NCBI GenBank assembly: GCA_019748175.1
Contig: JAIEPX010000008.1
Location: forward strand, 372,001-436,000
Source of the DNA: Gammaproteobacteria bacterium
Lineage (GTDB): Bacteria; Pseudomonadota; Gammaproteobacteria; JAIEPX01
Reading direction: 5' to 3'
Length of the DNA stretch: 64,000 nucleotides
A model generated the notes under the pieces. The model was given only the letters and a program-made list of their open reading frames with translations. It ran no database searches and was not told the origin of the DNA. A program made the translations under genes and the position numbers. Below are positions 1 to 8,840 of this stretch, one piece after another; positions within the stretch are counted from its first letter, which is position 1; each line of letters begins with the position of its first letter.

Positions 1-2413
1 CTTCACGCGATGGTGGACTTAGTTCGACTTGTTTTTTTTGTTTACTAAAAAGGTTTCTCTTTACCTGGGGGTTTCCAGATGCGGCATGAACAGATCGTGG
101 AGATGTGCCTGATTCCTGTGGAGATTTTCTGGGTGAACTTGCTGTTTCATTAATTGAGGGCGCTTTCATAATAGAAAGTTTTGCCATCTGTGCCGCGCCA
201 TCGTAATTTCCGTCTTCTAATAATATTAATGCATAGATTGCTTCAAGTAATCCCTCTCGATTTCGAGTAAATGCAAACGTATTGGATCTAATGTCTTCAT
301 GGTGAGCTAATATTATTCTATGAGTAACTTGCTGAAGTTCTATGTTTAAATCTGTAAAAATATTGCAACCACCGGGTATTACGCAGACAACGTCATGTTT
401 AAACATATAACGTTGCAGACTACTACGAACATCATTTAAAAGTTTAAAGCGAATATTGTCACGACTAAAACCATTGTCAAGCCATTGCTTAACAGAGGGT
501 GAATAACCATTTTCTTGGGTATTTAGCAATAATCTTTTCCAAGTGATTAAGTACGCGTTGTAGTCTATTGTATTCAGAACACTTTCGCACAGTATCAATG
601 GGTTTGTATGGGATTCACCATATTTCAGTGTTACGGCTTCCTTAACGCAGCTAAACTCTGTAAGTTCTAATTCTAGGAGGGAGATAACCTCTGTTAGACA
701 ATAGGGATTTTTATTTTGTAATACTTCAGTGAAAAAATCAGTAGTGAATGCATATGTTTTGGTATAGAGCTTGCAAAGTAACAATTGATCTTGTCTGACC
801 ATAAGTGGTGTACTATTCGAATGCTGCAGAACTGAGGCACGCGCTTTTTCTTTTAGTTGAGTAATTTCTTTTTCATAGGAAATAATTTGTTGAGTGTTTT
901 TTGAAAACTGAGCACGTTTTAATTTTGCATTGAGTACTGATTGTAAAGGGTATCTATCGCTAATCTGATCTAAACACAATAAGGTGGCTTCTTTGAATTG
1001 ATCATTTAAGAATTCTGCAAGACATAGCCATAGATCTGCAACATGATTTCGCAAATGCACAGGTATCCCTATCGATTGTAAATTGTTTAAATATTCGTGT
1101 AAAATTTTCTCCGATAGTGGATGTTTTAATATATAAGTAACATATCGAATAAATGTTCCAAGAGAGTGTCCACGGCTTTCAAGAATACATGCAATATCCA
1201 AGGATTTCTGGAGTTCATTTTTTGTTTTGTGATTTACTAAAATCTCGTGCGCTATGAAAAACTCATCCAGTTTTAAGTCTTGAGAAGGTTCTTCAGTTAA
1301 GGCCTTGTTTATATCTTGAGTAGACGAGCTAAGTTTGTATTCAGCATAATACCCGATTCTTTCTTCAAAGGACAATGATTGTGATATAATATATTTTGCT
1401 CTTATAGTGTGGATTTGAAGTTCATTCGCTATTAATTCTTTTCGTTTATCTGGATTGCTTACCACATATTGCAAATAACTATCAGATTTTATGTGCTCTA
1501 AGTATGTTAGAGCTTCTAAAGCAGCTGAAGCCCATAATGACCAGCTCTGTTCGCTTTTTTGTACCAATGTAACTTTAGTGGCGTTCGCACAGATATTAAG
1601 ATATCTCAACATATAATCTTTAGTTTGAGTATGAAATGCCTGCTTTTCTTGGGTCGCGTCGGGATCGGTTTCTATTTGGCTATATTTATTAATTAGTATA
1701 TTAATTAATTTTGCTAATTCTTCAAGTTTCGAGCAGTAGGGCTTGGGTTCATCGAAACAAGCTGAGATTTGAGTTCTAACATCATTAGTATGAGACCAGA
1801 TATACGGAATCTCAGATGGATAATTAGCGAAAGCAAAATCAGGATTCGATGTTTTCAAAGAGGGAAGCATGAGCAGCCTAATTTCCAATTGACCTAGCTC
1901 GTCTACATAATAGAGCCGATCGTATAATGCAATTTTAAGAGCAACTTTATAGGTATTTTTTTTTGATAATGCAGTCTGCTGTTGTATATTGGTGATCAAA
2001 AAAGCTTCGAGGGTATTTCTTTTCTGTTCTAAATTCAAAGAATGATCAGTCAAAATCTCCCGTATTTTAAACGAGGTCTTGCTGTCATTTGACATGTCCC
2101 TATTTTTTTCTTCAACAATTTTTTTGATGAGTTTTATTTTTTCTTCAAGGTCTAACTCTTCGTTTGATAAGAGTGTATTAATCATTTTCCATAATAGTGT
2201 TGTGTGTAGAAAGTGTTCTTTATATTTTATTGAGTTGTAAAATTTTTGAATTTCAGCTAAGCGTTCTTTGATTTCAGCGAGTTTGTCAGATTTTTCAAGC
2301 GATGGATCAAATAAAATAGATTTGATTTTTTTTAAGATATTCAATATTTCGAAGTCTTGATTATCAATGGGGAAAATTTTGGACAATTGGTCAAGTAACT
2401 GTTCGATGTTCAC
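1..2413 (-). CDS. Large hypothetical protein, effector-like, C-terminus cut by window edge
   Basis: A reading frame read leftwards from a GTG at 2413 stays open for 804 codons to the window edge, so the C-terminus is missing. The GTG is preceded by a GAGGG ribosome site. I recognise no family. The protein is Leu/Glu/Lys-rich and mostly helical in appearance, with no signal peptide or membrane segment in the visible part. Near the cut end it turns low-complexity and basic, with repeated Ser-Pro-Arg motifs (SSPRKSPQ, TSPRSV) and a KRNLFSKQKK patch. It is divergent from pilF and belongs to the block of giant genes at this end of the window. An effector role is inferred only from size, lack of homology and company. 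Confidence 0.8.
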   Translation of the reverse strand, partial: MNIEQLLDQLSKIFPIDNQDFEILNILKKIKSILFDPSLEKSDKLAEIKERLAEIQKFYNSIKYKEHFLHTTLLWKMINTLLSNEELDLEEKIKLIKKIVEEKNRDMSNDSKTSFKIREILTDHSLNLEQKRNTLEAFLITNIQQQTALSKKNTYKVALKIALYDRLYYVDELGQLEIRLLMLPSLKTSNPDFAFANYPSEIPYIWSHTNDVRTQISACFDEPKPYCSKLEELAKLINILINKYSQIETDPDATQEKQAFHTQTKDYMLRYLNICANATKVTLVQKSEQSWSLWASAALEALTYLEHIKSDSYLQYVVSNPDKRKELIANELQIHTIRAKYIISQSLSFEERIGYYAEYKLSSSTQDINKALTEEPSQDLKLDEFFIAHEILVNHKTKNELQKSLDIACILESRGHSLGTFIRYVTYILKHPLSEKILHEYLNNLQSIGIPVHLRNHVADLWLCLAEFLNDQFKEATLLCLDQISDRYPLQSVLNAKLKRAQFSKNTQQIISYEKEITQLKEKARASVLQHSNSTPLMVRQDQLLLCKLYTKTYAFTTDFFTEVLQNKNPYCLTEVISLLELELTEFSCVKEAVTLKYGESHTNPLILCESVLNTIDYNAYLITWKRLLLNTQENGYSPSVKQWLDNGFSRDNIRFKLLNDVRSSLQRYMFKHDVVCVIPGGCNIFTDLNIELQQVTHRIILAHHEDIRSNTFAFTRNREGLLEAIYALILLEDGNYDGAAQMAKLSIMKAPSINETASSPRKSPQESGTSPRSVHAASGNPQVKRNLFSKQKKQVELSPPSRE

Positions 2414-2560
2414 GGTTATCCCTCTTTGCTTTATACAGTCCGATACCTGGACGCTATTTTGTTAACTTAACATATTTCTCAACCTCTATCAATGACGGCA
2501 TCTGAGGGCAAGTTCACCGACCTACTACTGCATTGCAATCCAGTGAAACAGCCTATATAG

Positions 2561-2589
2561 TTGGGCTTAGTACTTCTCACCTGTATAAG
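2561..2589 (+). promoter_or_regulatory. Putative sigma70 promoter for pilF and the giant gene
   Basis: TTGGGC (2561-2566) and TATAAG (2584-2589) are separated by 17 bases and lie 32 bases upstream of the pilF GTG. It is the best promoter-like pair in the divergent gap 2414-2621. The assignment rests on pattern only. Confidence 0.4.
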
Positions 2590-2621
2590 ATTACATAGAC
2601 TTACTAGAAAGGAGTTTCTGA

Positions 2622-3227
2622 GTGCAGGGATCTTTGCAACGCCAATCATGCCATAGTCCACGCTCATTCTTATTGACTATAAGTATCATCAGCGTAGTTT
2701 CGATTACACTGTTAATGGGCTGCGCGTATTCACCAAGGACTGGTAACAAAGTAGCCAAAAATAACATCAAAGTGGCAAAACTCCACGTTCAACTAGGTCT
2801 CGCCTTGCTCGAAAGCAATAATGTGAGTCAGGCTAAACAAAAATTCCTTCAAGCAAAGAACGAGGCACCAAGAGAGCCCTGCGTTTGGTATGGTATGGGG
2901 TATTTTCTTGAAAGGACTGGTGATGTCAAAGCCGCAGAGCAGCATTACCGAATAGCGATTGATTTACATTCCACTGAAGGAGCTTCGCGAAATAATTACG
3001 CTATCTTTCTCTGTAGGCAAGGAAGATATCAAGAAGCTTTTAATGAATTTAATAAGGCTGTAAGTGATGCCAGTTATTTACAGAGTGCGCAGGCTTTTGT
3101 TAACGCAAGCATTTGCGCTTCGAAAGTTCCAAATAAACATCTCGCAGAAAATTATTTTAGAAAAGCAGTAGAAAAAGACGGTAGCCTTAATACTGCTGAA
3201 ATCAAAAAATACCGGAAGTTCTTATGA
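2622..3227 (+). CDS. pilF: Type IV pilus assembly TPR lipoprotein PilF/PilW
   Basis: PilF is the outer-membrane lipoprotein that pilots assembly of the PilQ secretin. The start is GTG with a strong AAAGGAG site eight bases upstream. A hydrophobic signal ends in the lipobox LLMGC with Cys34 as lipidation site. The rest is TPR repeats (about residues 45-180), and the block NNYAIFLCRQGRYQEAF matches the PilF signature. The length of 201 residues is slightly short for the family. In gammaproteobacteria pilF normally sits between rlmN and rodZ; here that slot is empty and pilF lies about 19 kb away. Its stop overlaps the start of the next gene (ATGA), so the two are translationally coupled. Confidence 0.8.
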   Translation: MQGSLQRQSCHSPRSFLLTISIISVVSITLLMGCAYSPRTGNKVAKNNIKVAKLHVQLGLALLESNNVSQAKQKFLQAKNEAPREPCVWYGMGYFLERTGDVKAAEQHYRIAIDLHSTEGASRNNYAIFLCRQGRYQEAFNEFNKAVSDASYLQSAQAFVNASICASKVPNKHLAENYFRKAVEKDGSLNTAEIKKYRKFL

Positions 3228-6200
3228 GAAAGGAGAGTAGACGAGTACTTGTTGCAGACCCCAGAGAGCTAGAAATTGCGCGTCAACATTATGAGGATTA
3301 TTTCGCACATAAGATTGGTGAGTTAAGAAAGTTTCTTACCAGTCTTGGTTCAGGCAATATCACTGAAAAAGCTATAAACAGTTGGCTAATAGAGAATGAA
3401 GTAAGTGATCATGGGCTGAAAACACTGCTTCTGCAAGAAATTAAGTCTGTATCTAGCCCCGAAGTTTCTAACACGCTTTTGAGATGTAGAAGAATAATTG
3501 GTAATCGCTACAGAGTTGAGTTGGTCGAGCAATATAAACACCTTATTGAAGCAATGTACTATACGGATTTTGAAAGAGAGGAATCTGAATCATGCCAGGA
3601 TGCAATAGAGAATGTTGTTCGCAGAGGGCTTTGGATTAATGGCACGAAAATTCATTTTCATTCACAATGCGGAGGGTTTGTTGTACATGATATACTCGCA
3701 AAAGCACTAGGTGATGTGGGTTTGAAAAGTCATAGTGCAATTTCATTTCTTAATATTCACCTTAGTCGTTGTTGTGAGAAAGCGAGCAAATATTTTTCGG
3801 ATATGATCTATGATTTAAAATTACTCCTAGGTCATGACGTCGATAAATGTGTGTCTACTTACTTGGAATATGATCGAATAACTGGCATTATAATGCTGTA
3901 TTTTGTTCAATCTTATAGAGATTTATACAAATTAGATAGAGAAAGAAGACCAGCAGATTACTGCGGAGATCATACGCAAGATAATAATTCACCTGTCATT
4001 GCTCAATCTACAGTTACATTTCGTATAACACAAAACCAAGGTCGACAATGTCAAATTGAGCTTATTGAGGGTTTTCTTGAATTTGATGATCCAAAAAAGG
4101 AAGCAGTGCTTCTTGACCGTCTTACGCAACGTTGTTCGGCAAATCTTCTTCTTGATGAATCAAAAAAACCTCTTTTATCAAAGATTCCTGATCAAAATGA
4201 CGCATTCATTATCGATGATTTTGTTAGCGATTGTTTGGTGGATTCAAATTTTGATGATATCATTAAAGGACTTGTTGAATCAAATTCCGCTCTTAGAGTT
4301 TTTCTTGTGGCGAGAAACAACGAAAACGTATTAAAAGATGTTCTTCGAAATTATACGTTATTAAAGTGCATTTGTTCCGACCAAAAACATAAACAATATC
4401 TTGAGTTGCTTAAATTTTCGCACAGTCGAAATTCTCTGATTACGAAAGAAGTTTCCTTGCTGATTAATCTAATTGAATTAGTCAATGAAAAAGGACTTGA
4501 TCTACTCAAAGATATTGACATGATAAAAGACTTTTTTTGCAGCGAATATCGATATGAACTCCAGTATATAGATAAGGATGCGCCGAAAAGAGTCACAGAT
4601 AAAAAAGTCATTATTATTAAAAAAAATAGATACACTTTAGAGTATTCTCTTACTGCGACTAGTGGAGAGTACTCAGGAGAACGTATTTCGGGTACCATAC
4701 CTCTTGAGTCTACCCGGGGTATTTTTGGTATTGAAGATACTCTAAATGATGAAAAAATAAAGCCACTTTTACCGATTGTATTGAAACTTGTGGCTCAACA
4801 AGGTCATATTCGCCAAGAGAATCCACTGTATATCATCGCCGCTTTATATACACTAACAGTTTCCGAAATACCGGGGTTAGTACGTCTGTTACAAGATGAC
4901 AGTATTCGTGCGCAAATTCCAACTCGGTGGATAATAGACCTTGCTTTTGAATCATCGGAAATCGCAAGTTGGTTAATAAAAAGTGAGGCTATATTAAATC
5001 CTGAGGTGACTTCTCTGGAATTATGCAAACTATTGAAATGTCAACCTCAGCTTTGGGATGCGATTCAATATAATCCAGATCAAAAAATTTATTCCTTACT
5101 AAGAAAGCGAATAACTGCTGAGAATTTTAGATATCTTCTATTTGAAAATTCAGATCTCAATTCCTTGGAATGCGCTAAAAAAGCGTTATGTAATGATCCT
5201 GAATTATTTGAAAAATTGTGTTCTTTGAAGAGCTCATATCCTAATGAATTACTTAGGTATTTTTACGTAACACATTCAGAATACCGAATTACCTGGGGAA
5301 ATCAATTTAATGTCTGTGAGCCCTATTTATTAAGGCATTGTGATGCCTTGGTAATTGAGGGTTACTATCGGCATGTTTTTAGGAAATTAGATCTTTTGGG
5401 ATTTTATAATGTGTTCCATTCTGTTTTTGTAAAAAAAGATTTTCAAAATGGGTCCGAGCTGACTATAAATTACGCCAAAAAAGCTTGGGTAAAAGTGCTT
5501 GAGGTCAGATGTAAAAAAGGTTGGGTTCCGGCTTTTTTATATGATACACAAGAAAAAATGCATGCCATTATCGAATGTATGTCTGAGGAACCGCGATTAA
5601 TCTGTCTATTTAAACTGAATTCTATGATTGCAGAGTATCTCAATAATGAAGATAAGAAAAATATTCTAGCATTCATCAGATTATGTGCGGAAAGTTATTA
5701 TAAAATCGAATTTAATGATGTGCAGTGGGTGATTTTAGCTTTAGGAATGCTTTCTGCAGAAGAGTTAGCAGTTTTTTTTCGTGATACACTGAATTGTCAA
5801 TTTTTCATTAACCTGCTAATCAAAAATTTCGATGCCATCAATGTTTTAATTGATGCTAATATTGATGTTGGTAGTGAAGTTATATCTAGTATATTAAGGC
5901 ATGCTTATCCTCAGATGCTTTTATTGTTAATAATAACAGTTTATTCAAAAGAAACGCTACTTCAAGAACAATTCCTGAATATTAAAAAAGTTCTTAAGCT
6001 TTCTAAAGATCAAAAATACTCTGAATTCTTCCAGCAAAGAAATGTCAATCAAGAAGAGTATGTAAAACACCTAGCTGAATCTTTTCAGGAGACCTTTAGA
6101 CAAAAACAAAAAATAAAGAAAAAATTCGAGTATGTTAGAAATCTTAGAGCTAAATTGCTTCAAAGTCATGAATTATTAGAGGGGCTTTTAAAAGCAGATG

Positions 6201-8284
6201 ATTGTCCCGAAATCGATTTGGCTTGTTTATTATTTTTAGAGACTGCTATGTCTCCTGCCATGGCTGGATTTGATTCGAGGCATAAGTATCAAGAAAAAAT
6301 AAAGGCTATCAATGATAATGTAGCTGCTGTCCAAGAGTTCGTCAAGCATGGTTTTACTCATGATGATGAGGTGAATAAATTTGTCAGCGCACTAAAATCA
6401 CAGAAAGAAAATGAAAAAGTGCGATGTCTCCTTAGCTACTTATTGCTGAATGCCTTTAAAAATAATGATTTTGCTTCTATGATAATCAGTTCACCATCAT
6501 TAATGATGCTGCTAATGGAGGGGGCCGAATTATTTTTATTGGCAAAATTTGTATGTTTATTTGGAAGACTAAATGATTATTCTGCTCCATGGCTACCATT
6601 CTTTTGCCGTTTAGCTAGTCGACCTGATATATACAAAATCTTTAGTTCACTTCTTCAGTTTCATTTTCAAGGTGCTGGAAAAGATATAAATCATTTGGTT
6701 CAAGTTTCTTCGGAACTTGGTTATTTTAAAGCGCAAGATTATATGAAGTTACTCTTGGCAGAATATCAACAAGGAGGAACGAGGTGGTGCCGTGAATGGC
6801 TTTTGCGGTCTAATTGGTTGGATAAAATGGTGGCAGATGTAATTCCTGAGGACTTAGCTTTAACCCTTCTTGAGGAAATAAAAATCCGTAATAGCTCAGC
6901 TTCAAACTCTTTTTCTGAAATTGAAAAATGTTTAAGAAAAGAGCCCGTTTTCAAATCTATATTACAACACACTGGTAGACACTGTTTATTACAACTTCTG
7001 CAAAATGATTCGACACTTGCTACAGCTATAATTGAAACATGCAGATCTACAATCATGCGAAGTGTAGAATCGGATTTGAGAGAGCAACTGATTACAGTGG
7101 CAACCGTGGAGCAGTTGATTTATCTCATTGGAAATGGAGCTGATCATCCTGAAGCTGTTCGCTCCTGTATGCTGGCTTTACGTGGAATCCTGCATGTGAA
7201 TGAAGAGCAGGAAACGATAAGGCTAAAGCCGGTTGTTTTACTGGGTTTACTATTGGTATCTGAAAAAGTGGACCCCAATAAAAAACTAGGCTCTGAGTGG
7301 GGTAGACTCCTTTCAAAAGAGCAATTAGTGTGTGAGCATCTTCTGAATAGAAATAATGCTCAAACAGTTGTAATTAATTCTTCAACACTGTTGTTCCGTT
7401 ATTTCCCTAGTTCTAGTGCATTGATTAAACGTTGTTTAGATCAATATGCAATTTCATATGAGGCTTTAGTAATATCTAATGTAGATATAGCAGTTGATTT
7501 TCTGTTGACGGATTATTGTGTTGTAGATTTATTCGAAAGGATGAATGAACAATATACAGAAAAGAAACTAGAGTACAAGGCTGTAAATGCCAACTATCTT
7601 ACTCAGTGCGAACTAGTTAATGTTGCTAATAAAGGATCACATCGTGCTGTTAATAAAATTATCAGTGATTTCAGGCTAAAGAAGGAAAAATTAGAAAATG
7701 AAATGAGAGTGATAGTTTCTAATAAAAAGAAGTATTCAAGAATCATCTTTCGATTATTTTTAGAGTGCACTGAAATGCAACTTGAAAGACTATCTATCCA
7801 ATGCTACGTGAACATTTTCATAGATAATATAGATAAATATATCTTGGATTATAAAGCTAGACATTGTGTGGTCGTTCCAAGACTAACCGCTGCTCTTATT
7901 TTTCTTTCTAAACGTCATTGTAACGATGTATTGAGAGAGTTATTCCGTAATCGATTTCTTCTTGATCTGGTAGTGTCTTCACCGACGGCCATGTGTTTAC
8001 TCGTCAGCTCACCTCTGTATAGACAGAGCTTGGAATTACAAGACTTGATCAGTAACCCTCAGAAGAGATCGATGAAACACGGTTCTGAAAATTCACCTTC
8101 ACCTTTGGAGGAGCGAGTCCCTGAGCAAGCACGATCAGATTCATTCGCAAGTGTAAGCTCACATGCATCTGCATTGGTCCATGCTCGTGAACAAGATGGT
8201 TTGCATTTGAAAAAGGCTGAACGAAATCAGGATTCGATAGAAGAAGAGCATTCGTCTCAACACTCAGCAGAAAAAAGTAAATAA
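3224..8284 (+). CDS. Giant hypothetical protein of 1686 residues
   Basis: The reading frame is intact and starts inside the pilF stop codon (ATGA overlap), so it is co-transcribed and probably translationally coupled to pilF. I recognise no family. It looks all-alpha and lacks a signal peptide or membrane span. There is a likely coiled coil at about residues 940-990 (rich in K, E, Q) and another near 1480-1510. The last 65 residues form a low-complexity tail rich in Ser, Glu and His (many EEE/SS runs). Such a Glu-rich C-terminus is typical of Legionella Dot/Icm substrates, but there is no direct evidence of secretion. A structural or scaffold role linked to pili is the alternative suggested by the coupling. 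Confidence 0.85.
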   Translation: MRKESRRVLVADPRELEIARQHYEDYFAHKIGELRKFLTSLGSGNITEKAINSWLIENEVSDHGLKTLLLQEIKSVSSPEVSNTLLRCRRIIGNRYRVELVEQYKHLIEAMYYTDFEREESESCQDAIENVVRRGLWINGTKIHFHSQCGGFVVHDILAKALGDVGLKSHSAISFLNIHLSRCCEKASKYFSDMIYDLKLLLGHDVDKCVSTYLEYDRITGIIMLYFVQSYRDLYKLDRERRPADYCGDHTQDNNSPVIAQSTVTFRITQNQGRQCQIELIEGFLEFDDPKKEAVLLDRLTQRCSANLLLDESKKPLLSKIPDQNDAFIIDDFVSDCLVDSNFDDIIKGLVESNSALRVFLVARNNENVLKDVLRNYTLLKCICSDQKHKQYLELLKFSHSRNSLITKEVSLLINLIELVNEKGLDLLKDIDMIKDFFCSEYRYELQYIDKDAPKRVTDKKVIIIKKNRYTLEYSLTATSGEYSGERISGTIPLESTRGIFGIEDTLNDEKIKPLLPIVLKLVAQQGHIRQENPLYIIAALYTLTVSEIPGLVRLLQDDSIRAQIPTRWIIDLAFESSEIASWLIKSEAILNPEVTSLELCKLLKCQPQLWDAIQYNPDQKIYSLLRKRITAENFRYLLFENSDLNSLECAKKALCNDPELFEKLCSLKSSYPNELLRYFYVTHSEYRITWGNQFNVCEPYLLRHCDALVIEGYYRHVFRKLDLLGFYNVFHSVFVKKDFQNGSELTINYAKKAWVKVLEVRCKKGWVPAFLYDTQEKMHAIIECMSEEPRLICLFKLNSMIAEYLNNEDKKNILAFIRLCAESYYKIEFNDVQWVILALGMLSAEELAVFFRDTLNCQFFINLLIKNFDAINVLIDANIDVGSEVISSILRHAYPQMLLLLIITVYSKETLLQEQFLNIKKVLKLSKDQKYSEFFQQRNVNQEEYVKHLAESFQETFRQKQKIKKKFEYVRNLRAKLLQSHELLEGLLKADDCPEIDLACLLFLETAMSPAMAGFDSRHKYQEKIKAINDNVAAVQEFVKHGFTHDDEVNKFVSALKSQKENEKVRCLLSYLLLNAFKNNDFASMIISSPSLMMLLMEGAELFLLAKFVCLFGRLNDYSAPWLPFFCRLASRPDIYKIFSSLLQFHFQGAGKDINHLVQVSSELGYFKAQDYMKLLLAEYQQGGTRWCREWLLRSNWLDKMVADVIPEDLALTLLEEIKIRNSSASNSFSEIEKCLRKEPVFKSILQHTGRHCLLQLLQNDSTLATAIIETCRSTIMRSVESDLREQLITVATVEQLIYLIGNGADHPEAVRSCMLALRGILHVNEEQETIRLKPVVLLGLLLVSEKVDPNKKLGSEWGRLLSKEQLVCEHLLNRNNAQTVVINSSTLLFRYFPSSSALIKRCLDQYAISYEALVISNVDIAVDFLLTDYCVVDLFERMNEQYTEKKLEYKAVNANYLTQCELVNVANKGSHRAVNKIISDFRLKKEKLENEMRVIVSNKKKYSRIIFRLFLECTEMQLERLSIQCYVNIFIDNIDKYILDYKARHCVVVPRLTAALIFLSKRHCNDVLRELFRNRFLLDLVVSSPTAMCLLVSSPLYRQSLELQDLISNPQKRSMKHGSENSPSPLEERVPEQARSDSFASVSSHASALVHAREQDGLHLKKAERNQDSIEEEHSSQHSAEKSK

Positions 8285-8322
8285 TAGGTCTCTTTTCAGC
8301 ATATGTAAGTTTTGCTTAAATA

Positions 8323-8763
8323 TTAATTATTCTGGTATGACTCTTGATCACGCCCACCGTCAGCCAGTAAGGGTGAAGTTACCGTAATTGCATTATTCTC
8401 AAAATCATTTTTTAATTGAGTTAATGCAATTTTACAATTTTCAGGCAGTTCGGGATATTGACTCTCATCAGTGACAGTATTGAGAATTTCTATGGTCCTA
8501 GAGACATTAAAACTAGTGGCTTTATTTTTATCGCCATTTTGGCTGAAAAAGTTCTTTTTTAAATGTATTGGCACTATCAGTTTATTAAATTCTTTGCGCA
8601 ATATTTTTAATGACTCAATGCCATTTTGTGACACTTCTTCTATTTCTTGGTCTTGACAGTTGCAGCAACTAAAGCAGCTATAAGGGTGTGGGAGGTATCG
8701 ATTAATTATTGTTAACGCTTCTTTGGGCGCATAGTTAAGACTATTTTTCAGTTTATCTTTCAT
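8323..8763 (-). CDS. Small hypothetical protein with a Cys cluster
   Basis: This 146-residue frame starts at an ATG preceded by AAGGAG at good distance, and it runs opposite to the upstream giant gene. The family is not recognised. A cysteine-rich stretch, YSCFSCCNC (about residues 28-36), could bind metal or be lipidated in a host cell; the rest is helical and charged. It is convergent with the giant gene, with only 38 bases between the two stops. The good ribosome site and absence of an overlapping competitor support it as real. Confidence 0.65.
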   Translation of the reverse strand: MKDKLKNSLNYAPKEALTIINRYLPHPYSCFSCCNCQDQEIEEVSQNGIESLKILRKEFNKLIVPIHLKKNFFSQNGDKNKATSFNVSRTIEILNTVTDESQYPELPENCKIALTQLKNDFENNAITVTSPLLADGGRDQESYQNN

Positions 8764-8840
8764 TTCACACTCCTTGTTTTCTATCGATTCATACTACTAG
8801 AATGGGTATAGTACAAACTAGTGTTGTAAAGTCAACTATT

